From Motacilla alba alba (taxonomy: Eukaryota; Chordata; Aves; Passeriformes; Motacillidae), in assembly GCF_015832195.1 (NCBI RefSeq), contig NC_052016.1, positions 28,975,129-29,039,128 of the forward strand: a stretch of 64,000 nucleotides of DNA. Reading direction: 5' to 3'. Positions 13,206 through 25,816 of the stretch are shown here, piece after piece; the first letter of the stretch is position 1, and each line of letters starts with the position of its first letter. Position numbers and translations under genes: made by a program. The notes beneath the pieces were generated by a model, which saw only the letters and a program-made list of their open reading frames with translations, made no database searches and was not told the DNA's origin.

Positions 13206-13572
13206 TGTCGGGATTTTCTTCTCCTGAGAAGCCGAGAGGGCCTCAGGAACAAATGTAAACAAATTACTATATGCTGTGGTGGAATGCAACAGGTGCTTTC
13301 TTGATTGGTTGATGTTGGATGTTTCTACTTAATGACCAATCAAGGAGGCAGCTGGTTGAGACTCTCTAGGAGTCACAAGCCTTTGTTATTCATTCCTTTC
13401 TATTCCTGTCTCGCCTTCTGATGCATCTTTCTCTCTGCTCTTGTAGTATAGTCTTAGTGTGGTTTTTTTTAATATAATATATATCTTAATATAATAAACC
13501 AGCCTTCTGAAACATGGAGTCAAGATTTCTCAGTCTCTTCCCTCGTCCTGGCTGCCCTGAAGACCACAGTCA
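13206..13572 (+). mobile_element. Solo LTR of a passerine endogenous retrovirus
   Basis: About 367 bases beginning TGTCGGGATTTTCTTCTCC and ending near CAGTCA. The words TGCAACAGGTGC, TTAATGACCAATCAAGG, AGCCTTCTGAAACATGGAGTC and TCTCTTCCCTCGTCCTGG match an LTR family I recall as very common in zebra finch and other songbirds. It has the expected order of elements: inverted and direct CCAAT boxes (one at 13336-13340), a T/A-rich stretch, AATAAA at 13493-13498, and a conserved tail. There is no internal retroviral sequence on either side. The 3' boundary could be 13567 or 13572, and no target duplication is obvious. It is one of the strongest clues to the host lineage. Confidence 0.8.
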
Positions 13573-15180
13573 AACTTTAAGTGTACAAGCCAGTGGATCC
13601 TGCATAATCAAATCAAGTCTCAGAGTTGGTTCCAAAGTCACATCAGTGGGCAAGTTGGAGAAGCTGCAGGATGAGTTTATTGAAACACAGAAGCCTCTGG
13701 AAACAGCAAGTAGCAATGAGAGGGAAGGGAGAAGGGAGCCAGCTAAGTCAGCAGGGAAGCAGCAGAAGAACTCTGACCTAAGACTGCTCACTTTGTTCCA
13801 TGTGGCTGGAAGCCATTCTTATTTCAGGTTCATTATTCTTCACCAGCCTGAGGACTTCAGGAAATCAGCTTTTTTCTTCTTTAGTCAGTTACTGGCTAAT
13901 GCACAAGCAGAGCTTTGCTTGCTAAAAAAAAAAAAAATATTTATTGGGATTTTGGCATAAGGTTGGGCTTGCATGGGCAATCAAATCTACCGAGCACTAC
14001 AATCAGCCACTGGCCAGCAGCAATGTGGATATCTGTTGCAAGGGTCCTTGCAGTGCCATCTTCCCCTGGATAAGGACAGACCCCTAAAGCCACAGTTTTG
14101 CTCAGTTCTTATAATCCAGCAGGCCAGGGCCCTACATGACCGGCACAACACATGCATAAATCGTTGCTACTCCAACACCTCACATAGAAAACATACCTTA
14201 AATATCATAGCTACAGACATAAGATGTTCTACAATGGCCATTTCTGGAGGAATGGTTTCTATTCTCTATTTACAAATGTTTTATCTATGTACAATCCAAT
14301 CACTTCAGCAAAAGGGACATGTTGGTACACTCCAGCCAGGATGTCAATAAACACATTTAGGCATAGAAATTAATTTTATCAGGGGCAATTTCTAGATCAG
14401 TCTACAGTTCCCACTGGGTAGGCTCTGATAACAAACAGTCATCTACTGCATTATGAAGATCCAGTTAATCATTTAGTTTCAGTTTGGTCTCAAGCTTGTT
14501 CATTATCTCATCCATGAGGAGACAGCTGGGATATTCCTGAACCCCTCAAGAAATTAATGATTTGGTGTGCACACAGGCACCCTGTTACCAAGCTGCACCA
14601 CAATTATAACTAAAGAACAAGCTTGCTTTCCCTATTTATAACTCACAAATTAAGTCACACAGTTCTTGTCACACCTAGTTGTCCTGGATGGGAGGGAAAA
14701 GATGGGGAATAGTTTTTCTGCTCTTGATGATAAACAATTGTCTGTATTAGAATGTCTCACTTGCAAAGAATTTCATCAGCCAAAGCAGAGGATGACCACT
14801 CAGATATTTGCCTGCCTTCCTTCTGGGTAGCTGTGGGGAACTGAACTTTCAGCTGTAAGTTGGAATGTCTGACTTGTGTAGTCAAAAGGGAAGATAGCAG
14901 TTCTAGCACACCTGTTATTTCATCTGCTCTGAGAAAAGAAAGAATTGAGAGCATGATCTGGACTTTGATTAGGCTGCTTTAATGAAAATATACTGAATTT
15001 TTCAACTCTCAGCTAGGCTGAAAGAAAACTCAAATTCAATCTTCATTCTTCTACTGGAGATATAATTTATTAGTATGAAGTTAGCTTCTTCATATTTGAG
15101 AGTTACAATATCCTATAAAGTCTATAACTCTTGATACTCATTTCATAACTAACACATTTCTAAAGTCATACAGAAAATGG

Positions 15181-15320
15181 TCTGAGGAGATGAGAGAGAG
15201 AGGAAAAGGGAGAGCAAGGAAAGGAAGGGAAGCAAAAAGGAACAGAATGTTAAGGGAGGGAAGAGGAATGAGGGATGGAGGGAGAAGAGATGGCAGATGA
15301 GAGAAAGGGAGGGGAGAAGG
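15181..15320 (+). repeat. Purine-rich (GA/GGA/GAAA) tract
   Basis: About 140 bases of almost uninterrupted A and G on the + strand with irregular GAGA, GGGA and GGAAA units and few pyrimidines. It is a degenerate polypurine microsatellite of the kind able to adopt triplex DNA. Confidence 0.85.
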
Positions 15321-18300
15321 CATTTTCCATATATTGCAATGTAGTATCACTTATAATAGCAAAACTGCCATGCTTGATACTAAATGAGAATCTAAACGGA
15401 AGTAACTAAATTGGTATATAAGCCTGATTCAACTACAAACAAATTAAAAAAAAAAACAACACACAAAAAAACCCCACCAAAAAACCCCAACCTGAGCACC
15501 TACTGATCCTGGTACTTTCCCTTTTGATGTGCATTTATGTAAAGCAATTATTAAAGGTTTTTATGGGAGTGCATTTACTTCTGTCTCTCCAAATAATGAT
15601 ATTCCCATGGTAATCTTTCTTATCTTCAAAGCTTTTATCCTAGCTTTACAGGATTTTTACTTGCAACAGCAATGTCGACTGAAAGGTATCAGCAATGATA
15701 TAATCTGCAGCTCACAGAATCAGATATCTTGTTTTAATGTTAAAGCAGCTCATGTAAATCACATGTAGCCAAAACCACTCCCTATTCAAAATTGTATGAT
15801 TGTTTTGTGTCAAAACAACCAAGTTTTAACCATAGGTATTCAGACAGCTGTGTCTTTCTACATGTATGTAAATGTTCATTAGAAGATTAGAATGTCCAAC
15901 ACCTTCCCTGGAAGATTAGTAAGATTTTACTCTGGGGTTAGCTAATAAAAATAAATTGTTGAAAGAAAAAAAAAAAGGCAAGAATAATTGATAATTGTCA
16001 CAGGAATTGATTGGATAAAATATTCCTGATACAGTTCTTGGGGAATAATTCCATTCCTTCCTTCTGCAGCAATCACCTCCAGAATAGTGCATTAGTCTGT
16101 GTGTACAATGTTATGTGCTATTTCACAGAGCCTGACATCAGCATCTTGTTTCTAATTTCCAGCACCATATGATGGGATGCATTCACTTAAAATACAAACC
16201 CATTGGAAGTGATTCTTATCTCAACCTCACTATCAACAACATAGTCACAAAATAAGTCATTTGAATTGTCACTATTTTACTTTCTACATGTCTGCAATTG
16301 TCCAGCTATAAAGAAGTTATATTCATCACTTATTAAATCACCTCAAATAAATAGATGAAGTTTGCTGGAATTAACAAATATGATATCAGGAAAACACAGA
16401 TGAATTCAATGTGTATCTGAAAATATGCTTTTATTATTTTAGTGTTTGTATTGTATGAACAAAAGTGTTTTCTTATATGTTTTATATTCAAAATTGCTGT
16501 AAGTCAAGGTGATCAGAGTTCTAGCTGGCTAGCTAGTTGTTTTAACTAAAATTCTTTCACTAAGCTTTTGGTTTCTGCTTTTCTGTCCTCATTACAATAA
16601 AGATCTTCAGATTTGAAGTAATAAAATGCCGTGCATTCCCATGGATAAAACCAGAGTTTAAAAAAAGCTCAGAAAAGATTTTGCACAGTTCACATGTCAG
16701 AAAAACTTGTACAGGCTCATATTGCAGCAGAATACAAAGGACAGAAATTCCTAGCAGTCTGTACATATGCATTCACCAAAGTTGTCTGTAATTTTCAAGT
16801 GATACTGGCACAATGTTGCACAGAAGAAAGCACGAGCAGTTTACAAAAATCTCCTTTACTAAGAGTCTGAGAAGACAAAAGCAAGCAAAGACAATCAGAA
16901 GCCTGGATGCAGATTCCAAAGCTATTTCAGTCATGGGAATGCAAACATGGGTCAGTCGTGTTTTTCAGTAAGATGTAATGAAGTGACTCAGAGACCAGCA
17001 TGGTATTACAATGGCATAGATACTGAAAATGTGAGAATTATACAGATATTACGAGGTGAAAGAGAAATCTCAAGTTACATCATTATTTGCATAAATAAAT
17101 GTGATTATGTACACCATGTTCAGACTCCCTCCCCCTGACTTCTAGTACAGAAATACGTAAAGAGAAGATTTTCTTATACTCTTATACTTTTTCTTATATT
17201 GGGCCTCTTTGTCCTCCCTTTAATCCTGTTTCCCACAGAAAGGTGATAAAGGAGGTTCCATCAAGAAAATCCAGTCACACTGAATGGTGAATGTAAGTAA
17301 CTTTTGTTTAGCAGATAATTTACCTGAGAGGTTACCTTTCTTTAGATACCAATTCTGCAACGAATATCATTCAAATGATAATCAGAAAGGGTGGAGAGCA
17401 CTGGCTTTTCTATGACTATAAAAAGCTATAGGACTGCTTCAAAAACATGGTCTGTTATGGGGCTCACATCCTAGATTTTGATGTTTTGATTTGCTACCAA
17501 ATTTATGTCTCCTAGGAGAATTTCAAAGGATGTCTCATGCTTCCATGATGCAGGAAATATTGCCAATATTACAATAGAATGTTTTTATATAGAGTGCTTG
17601 AGTGGGCACTTACATTTTCTACACTTATTCTGAAGTCCTGGACATGCCTGTGGTATAACTGATAGTGATGGCAGTGTAAATTACAGTCTGGATAGAATTT
17701 AATATATCCAAGGTAGAGATCATGTTTAGTACTGATGTGGATGCAGAGTTATATCAATATGTTTTCAGAGGTCTGATAAATATCAAGAGTAAGTCTAACA
17801 CTGAAAGTCTAATGGCTGCTTTTTTGCATAAGAATTGCAAAAAAGAAACATAAATTGCATTCTTGAAGTGCACTTCTTTCTCTAATACATATGAGCATTA
17901 GGCAGGACTAGGCACTGTATTTCATTTTTCGAACAGGTCATTTTTTAAATTTTGCGACACATTTTTTCATCCTGAGAAACACAAATTAGACTCATCATTT
18001 TTACAGAGGTATTCACCATAATATTTACGACTAGAGCACTTACCTATTTTCACTTAGCATCCCTGTGTGGAAGATTGCAGTTCTGTGCCATCATTAGCCT
18101 GAACAGTAAGAAACATTTTTAAAAAATGTTTTTATTTAAAGTGAATATCACTTAGACAATAATGAGTTTTACCTGCTATACATGAGAAGTAATGATCCAA
18201 ATGAAAATAATGAAAATAAGCATCTGGGGTGATGAACATAACATTTTAATGCAACTTGTCAAGATACTGATTTGGCTTGAACTCTGGAGTGACTCCGGCA

Positions 18301-21300
18301 TCTTTTTATATACCACGATTCTCTATAATTTTTATTGGCCTATCTTTTAGGTTTCTGAGTAAGCAGTGACCATAAATAGTAACAGGATAGAATATGTTAG
18401 AGCATATTTAAGTAAGAATAAGATGTTCAACCAAGACATCATTCTGAGACAGTATTTAAATAATTCTATCATGGCAACAGGAGATCATCTCTGCTTAACT
18501 TGCCATATTTTCCAGACAAGCTTATCCAAAGGACTCAAGCTCGTGGTCATTAATGATCATAAAAGTGCCTAAGGAATTAGTTACACTCACAAATTTCAAT
18601 ATTCTGGTCAAACCATATTTTTGAATATGTTTCCATTAAGTCCTCTCAAATTTTCTATTGGGGTTTTATTTTTACTCCTTTAAAATATCTCAGCCATGGT
18701 ATCCCTGCCGAACACCCATGCTTTCACTTGGCTGAGTTGATGTCATAAGTTTGAAGTCTTGTGAGCACATGTGAAACATCACCATGTCTGATTGTAGTTT
18801 GGTAAGATTTTTAAATTTTGCTTCCTGTTACTGTTTTTGGTATAGTTTTTTTTTTTCTTCAACAGAAAGTATCTGCACTCTATCAAAATATCAAGACATA
18901 TCACTGGCTGTCTTAATGTTAATCTTATTTGTGGTAAAATGATGAAAATATTCCCTCTGAAAAGTACAGAAGAGATGTTACAACAACCAAAGGAGTCAGT
19001 TGATATTGAATCTATTGTTCAATATGGGTAAGAAATTTTCATAATAACCTGACAAGTGTTACATGCTTAGGTTCAGAAGCTACTCAGTGTCATGACTGAA
19101 GTCTTAGTGTATGGCACTAAGGTCAGTAAAAAATTACTTTGATTGCATGTCTGTGTGCATAGGTCTCCAAAATGTTAAGCTCTCCCAAACTATATCCTTC
19201 AGTGGAACTAACGGCTTTGTCATGTGAATTAAAAATGTAAGGGTATGTTCTGCAAATTACTTATCTTATGGGGTGCCAGAAAACAGAGAAAACACCATCC
19301 AGATTTCACATTTGAGATGGATGCCTCTGAAGGGAAAAGTCTTAGAGTGGAAAATAGTTTTGTAGCACTATTTTTTTATAATTAGTCAAGGGTCAATCTC
19401 AGAAAAGAGTGCTTTTAGACATGAACTCACATACACGTGTACATTTATGTCCTCATACATGTTGAGAGAAGAGTAACAGCACAAAACCTTTTACCAACAT
19501 CCAAACGAGCCTCTGTGTCCTTCAGAGCCTGACACCCCTGTACGTGTGTCACATTAAAAGATGCATATACAAGAGCTGCATATGCACAGTTATGATTGTG
19601 ATTCAAGTCAGACAAAACCTCAGTATGGAAGACTGATGGTATTAGAGTCTCCAAGGTTTCAACAGAGGCTGTTCCTTACTTCTTGTGTATTCCATGAAAT
19701 TGTTGCTCTCAATAGCTTCCCTGTATGCTGATAGTGTTTATGTTCATATGGGACAGTAAAAATTAAAAAAAAAAAACAAAAACTGACAGGAATATAACAA
19801 CTTCAGATAAGCAGAAATAAGTAAGGAAATTCAGAATTTCCAAAAAGTAGAGCTACTGTATTTCTTGTGCATGTGAGAAAACAAGAGTCACTTCTGGCAA
19901 TTAGTGAAGCTGGTACTCCACTACAGAGCTGCTCCAAGATTCAGTACTGGGACACAGATGGCAAGAAATCCTGCACCTTCCCTTCTGCAGCTGTTCTGAG
20001 TCTGGGTTGGTTACAGCATGGTGCCAGCAACTGGCATTACAGCACAGCAGGCTATGCACACAGTAGCAGTGACCAGAGAGGGCCGTAGTCAGAAAGAGTG
20101 CATCATCTCTTCCCTTTGCCTTGAAAAATATAGCCCATTTTCACTTTCACACACTTCTCAATTTCCTTTTCATGCCTGTGCAGAGGACACTGAGGTTGTC
20201 TCCAGTCACATAAAGTTTGTCCAGATGCAAACTTCATACATAAATGACTTGCAAAAATTGTGATGAATCTCAGCCTAATATATTCTTAAGACTTCCCTTT
20301 CCCTATTTTACATGTCTATAACACCAATGCCTGCACCTGAGCTAGTTAGTTCTGCTTTTCTAATTGCCCAAACTTAGAAGCAAGCACTTTCAAAGGTATG
20401 TTCATCTACTTTAATTTGATTGTCCATTTAGGATGAGATGCAGTGCACCACAAAGATGCCTTTTCCTCTACACTGTCTTTGAAGAAAATCCAGAATGGAA
20501 ATAATAAACACATTTTTCATCAGATTGATCCCTCTATGTTTTTCAAGTTGAAGAACACCTTGTAAAAGACACTTCCTCTAGCTATCCACAGGTTCATCCT
20601 TAGCTTCAGTCTTTATGTATAATCCATGTGACAGTTTAATAACCTTAGCTGAGTTTTTCCTATCCTGCTGTGAAATTTTTATTCTGGAGTGTTATGATGG
20701 GAGAAGGGGGACACTCCTTGTGAAATTACTAAACCTTTTAACAAGCTGTCAACTGTTACAACGCTTCCACAAATCCATGTAATATACCTTCAAGGGAGGT
20801 TGCCATAACCATCTGAACAGGTAATTAGCCATAAACTGTGGCTGCACCGCCAAGCACCTTTACAGGGTTTCCTAGTGGCAACTGGATGTGCTACAGAGAT
20901 GCAGTCCAGGGTGGGCAAGAGCAGTTTCCCTAGCTCTGTGCTGTGTTTTTCTCCAGGAAGAAAAATCTGTCTCAGCCATTCAGAGGCTGAAACGGGATCT
21001 GTTGTGTTGCTGGGGTTCCATCCATTAATTACCCTGAGGGTTAAGTTTAAGGCCTTTAACTGACTTTGGGAATGGTCTGGAGCCGAAATAAGGAGAGAGG
21101 CATGAACTTCTCTTTTGCAAATGTTTGAAGCTAGTCAGCTGAAGGTGCTACACTTTACAACACATGAATTTGTCATCTTCGCCTACACCTGCAAATTCTG
21201 TGAATTATAGTTACTCTGCATGGAGGCAAACAATGTAGGAAACATTCTATTTTGTTAACTAGTCCCATGAATTTTTACTCATATAAAACATCAGAAAGTT

Positions 21301-22879
21301 ACACATTTGAACCTACATGGGTACATCAATATCATTAGTTGTCTATACTGAATGAATCTAATTAACTTTCAGCTGAATTTTACATAGAGAGCAACAATGT
21401 TCTTTGTGTTAGGAGGAGAGCTGATTTTGAATGTTCACATTCCTGTTTGGAGGGATCTATGGGTAGTCTGGAATCCTAACACAGGGAGTATTTTGTAGAA
21501 AATAGGTGGCTGCCTGATTGAGTCAAAAAGTAGCTGCTGCTGCAGTAAATCTCTGCCATAGTTTAGCATAAAGGCATATCTAAAGGGGGAAACAGAGCCT
21601 TGCATTTTAGAAGCATATATGAGAAATGAAAGTGTTACAGGTGACAAAAAATGGCTATTTCACCTGGGACGGGATATATATAAAATCAAAACATGCCATG
21701 AAATTGGAATCTTTGATGCATTTCAAAATGAGGGGAAACCCAGCAGATTAATGTTGTTTGTACATTTTCAGCAATCCTGCAGTCACCTTGTACTTAACAT
21801 TAGCCATGAAATCACGGCAGAATCAAAGATAGTAAATATTTATTTAGCCCTAAGGTATTAAGACTAATCCCTTCTGTTTCCCCTCTGTTGTTCTTTCACA
21901 CAAATGTGAAAAAGTTGGTACATGCAAACTTTAATTCACTAGGGGTAAGCTAAGGGGATATAGAGTTATTTTAATTTAGAGGGGTACTTACATAAGCAGT
22001 TACAAAATCATTACAGTGTTGCTGCAATGTAGGAGAAAATGTTTAAATTTTGTTCTGTGGTGGCTCTTAACTGACTGGTGGATCAGAGGTTTTCTGTCCA
22101 AAGGCCTGAACCCCATCATTTCATGAGGAGAATTTTATGCTGAGGATTTCTGTACTCCAACCAGGAGCTGACAGATACTTGGTGGGGTTTTACTGGATCA
22201 GCTTTACATTAGTTCAGAAAAAAATAAGTGAAAGAACATGGTCCAAATCCTTTTTGTCTTTGCATCACCACAGCTTTTTTAATAGTTAACACTTGTGCAC
22301 CCTGGAATTGTGCCATGTATCCTAACTCTTTTCTGCCCATTTTATGAGCCCTGCGTGTTCCACTTCCATGCCAATTCTCTAAAGTTGCGGTCTGGTATGC
22401 TCCAAACACATCTTCTAGATACTCACTTCTGAGTGCCATGAGCTTTCTGCTTGTGTAGCTATTCCATTCTGCTTCTTCAGCAGATCTCCATGAATTCAGG
22501 AAATACAGCAAGCCTACGCCTCCCCTGGTACCTCTTTATGCAGGATAGCCTTAAGACAGTTTTTCAATGAACTCTGTGGGCTCTGGATGAGTTTCTTACC
22601 ATTGCAGGTTTTTTCTGCAAAGCTGCCTGGTCATACCCTGTACATCTTTCAAAGGACAGTTTGAATTAAGCCTGGCCTATTTGCAATCCTGACCTCATTC
22701 CTTGCTCTAACATACTTCAGCTCTGAGGACCTAGTTTTGCTGGTCATGCATTCACACATGGTCTAGATACCTTTAGGCCATCGTGCCACCTGTGAGCATT
22801 GAAAAACAAATTAATTGCATTGTCAAACACTTATGAGGTAGTTTTTTTCTTGCAAAATGAAATTGGGTCTAAACTGACA

Positions 22880-23420
22880 GCCATACACTGGGTTATTGAT
22901 GCCTACAATTATTACTAATACAGCAGAGCAAATTATTATTCTATTTAGTTCAATAATTGCAATAAAATATAGAAAAATCTTCTACATTGAATTAGAAATG
23001 GACTTATTCTGTGTATTTTTCATTGTAATCCTGCATTTTGTTCCCAGATTATGTGCCTCTAATTATTTTGTCTTTAAAAAATATAGACCACTTGCCAATA
23101 AAAAAATGTTGTTTGAAAGAAGAAACCCAAAATGATTCATTAAAATATGTCAAAATAAGCAGTCGGTGATTTTAAAATTAAACATTTCAGATCTTTTTAC
23201 ACTGCTTCCATATTTTTTCAGCTGTAATTATTTGCCAAATTACATTCATTGACATGAACAATTTTGGTCACTTTAAAACTGTACTTTCAGTGACTTTCAC
23301 AGTAATTGAAAAAAAATACCTCTCCCTGCTGTTATGACAATAAAGGATATAAAAATATTCTCTGCAAAATGGAGCAGGAGCTATAGACAAAGTCATAATA
23401 GCTGAATAAGAAACAATATT
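22880..23420. promoter_or_regulatory. Candidate conserved non-coding element
   Basis: A dense set of homeodomain-type core words (TAAT/ATTA, AATTATT, CAATAATTG) with long stretches lacking simple repeats, for example around 23218-23280. The texture resembles deeply conserved vertebrate enhancers, but conservation cannot be seen from one sequence. Low confidence. Confidence 0.25.
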
Positions 23421-24605
23421 TCTGTTTCATGAATGTAATTTAGCAGACATTTTCCAACCTGTCTGCATTTAACAGTTGTGAGTGGTCTACAGCTATATCT
23501 AAAAGCTTTCCACCACCTCATGTAAAACATTTTTTCATCTCCCAGGCTGAGGTTCCTCTCTTGCCTGAGTTAGAGTCTGCATTTGAGTCTCAAATACATA
23601 TCCCTGCATCAGTAATTTAGTGACTTCTTTCTTTATCAGGGCCCACACTGCCTTCTCTGTCTACTGAATATGTTTCATATAATAAACATTATTTGGTAAA
23701 TAGGGGTTACATATTTCAGATAACTTTTAGTCTTGGAGATTCTCACTCTCACCAGAAATTCCAGCTTTTTTGAAAATGGTGTAAACTCCCTTGTGAGAAA
23801 ATCTGATTTGAATTCACCTACATTTTCTGATTATAACAGGAGATTTTGGTGTAATTTCCCAACTCACTGTAATCAAGTCAGATCAGTGTTTCTGTACTGC
23901 TAAGATTAACACATAGGCTGAATTCTACATGTGCCAGAGACACTGTTTTGGTCATACCAGACATAAAATAAATCATATGCATAAGTATTTGCAGACTCAG
24001 GTTACTTGTAAGAAAAGCTGCATCTAACACACCTATTTATATAAATACATTCATACACAGGTAGAAAGATGAGAGATAGAGAAGATACGAGAATGATGCT
24101 TGGTTGCCACTAGACTTGTATTTTGTGTAGAACACAAGAATTGTTCCTCTGGTAGCTTATAACTAGAAAACCATAAATTACTCTCTGTCTTCTACCTCTG
24201 AGACCTTAAATTTTAAAAGATGTACTTATGTATTACTGGTCAGGGACATATAAATATTTAATGGCATAGAGCTCTGCTCATAATACACCAAAATTAAGGA
24301 CTATAGCACTTTTCCTTCTGGAAAGGAGTTGTGCAGTACATAATTTATCCTATTCTCCACACATACAATGGAGGGTACAATGTCTTCTGCTTATTGACTG
24401 AACAGAGCACCAAAATCACCTTTTTGGCGAGAGTTCTAACACCCCAGTTCTCATGCAGGGCTCACATCCTTACAAATGAAGTTATTTATTAGTGCCTCAC
24501 TTGAGTTATTTTCTTCCCTCATGGGTTCCTTATGGGTACAAGTTACTCCTGTGGACATTCTGATTAGACACAGGATGAAATTTTTTCAGAAAGAGAATAA
24601 TCTGC

Positions 24606-24750
24606 CACTGGAATCCTGCCAGTGACTCCCCAATACTGGACACCTTTAAGATTCAGCTGGGCCATCTTTTCCACACCATGCTTTTGCCAGAAAAGATTGA
24701 ACCATATGATCCTTGATGTCCATTCCAAGCCAGAGTTCTATGATTCTATG
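24606..24750 (+). mobile_element. CR1-like LINE 3' tail fragment
   Basis: A short 5'-truncated fragment ends in the diagnostic CR1-type tail (TTCTATGATTCTATGA). The upstream part (GACTCCCCAATACTGGACACC, then GGGCCATC) resembles the degenerate CR1 3' untranslated region. No coding part remains. Confidence 0.65.
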
Positions 24751-25689
24751 AATGTCATTTCTGAGATTATTAATAAGAATATTATCAATCAAGTCAGTCT
24801 GACTTTGGAGAAGCTTTTTTTATTAATTTGCCTTTCTGAGAACTTACGACCTTGATGGAGGTACCTGATGGAAAATGGAAGTGATACAACCAACAAACAA
24901 CACAGCTAAAAATGGCTGTCAGGGTTTAGAATTAGTCTTTTAATCAGTCCTTAGATCAGCCAGCCAAGAATCCTTGGAAATTTGATAACAATTGGCTATA
25001 CATCTTGTGCTATCAAAATGTGAAACATTTCTGTCCTGGGGAAAATGTCCTTGGTTTCTCATTGAATTGAATTGTCTACATGGTTTTGGGGGCTGTTGGC
25101 ATTTACGCCTGAACACCGCCTCTCTCCAACAAGATCTGTTAGAATCTGTTACTGATATAACCACAAGTATTTATGCAGTTTATTTAAACCCCATGCTAAA
25201 AAAGGCATTGCACCATTATACAACTCATGACAAACCATTAATTCCTGATATGTTTAAAAGAGTCAGATTTGGGGTACCAGGGATTCAGGATGACCAGGAC
25301 TATCTGCTACTACTCTGTATTTCCCATTTTACTTACTGTGAGTTTCATTTAATTGATTGCCAGCAGAGAAGAACATAACTGATTAAGAATAAAGAATCTC
25401 TAGAAATAACATAAAATAATATTTGCAGTTTGAAATGAGTAAGTAAAATATCCAGCCCACTCCAGGCAGTAGTCTATAGTGGAACGTTATCTTCTCTGGA
25501 AATGCAGTTCATGAACTGGATGCTGCCCTTCCTGAACCACATGAAATCATTTAGACAACAGAACTGCAAATAGTAACAAGTTTTTTGTTATCATATTATC
25601 ATAAACAGGTAATAAATAAAGAAACTATGAGAAAAAAACTCCATGAAGTTCCATGCCCCGCAAAGCCATGAGGTAATGGCTTTTCTCAG
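24751..25689. other. Intergenic DNA between two CR1 tails
   Basis: No gene is supported. A 128-codon open frame at 24992-25378 (+) has no recognisable domain, no good start context and ordinary A+T-rich composition. Confidence 0.5.
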
Positions 25690-25816
25690 ATTTGTCATTC
25701 TAGGTGTCTCGGCCCATGGCAGGGGGATTGGAACTAGATGATCTGTAAGATTTTTTACAACCCGAACCTTTCTATGATTCTATGAGTCCATGATTCTGTG
25801 ATTCCATGATTCAGTG
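25690..25816 (+). mobile_element. CR1 LINE 3' end fragment
   Basis: The words CATGGCAGGGGGATTGGAAC, TAGATGATCT and CAACCCGAACC are followed by a tail of ATTCTATGA-type octamers (five or six degenerate copies to 25816). This is the canonical 3' end of avian CR1. It is 5'-truncated and non-coding. Confidence 0.9.

Larger units (their letters stand above)
13573..24605. other. Intergenic DNA with no recognised gene
   Basis: Eleven kilobases of A+T-rich DNA. I see no gene, RNA or clear transposon. A purine tract lies at 15181-15320. The block 22880-23420 is very A+T-rich with many TAAT/ATTA words and reads like a conserved non-coding element. The longest open frames (for example 125 codons at 13973-14350 and 100 codons on the minus strand at 22209-22511) have no family features. 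Confidence 0.55.

Noticed and set aside
13514..13960. 148-codon open frame starting inside the plus-strand LTR
   Set aside because: Its start is the conserved LTR tail and the rest is unrecognised flanking DNA; no domain or codon bias supports a protein.
24992..25378. 128-codon open frame
   Set aside because: No recognisable motif, no transcript signals, typical A+T-rich random composition.
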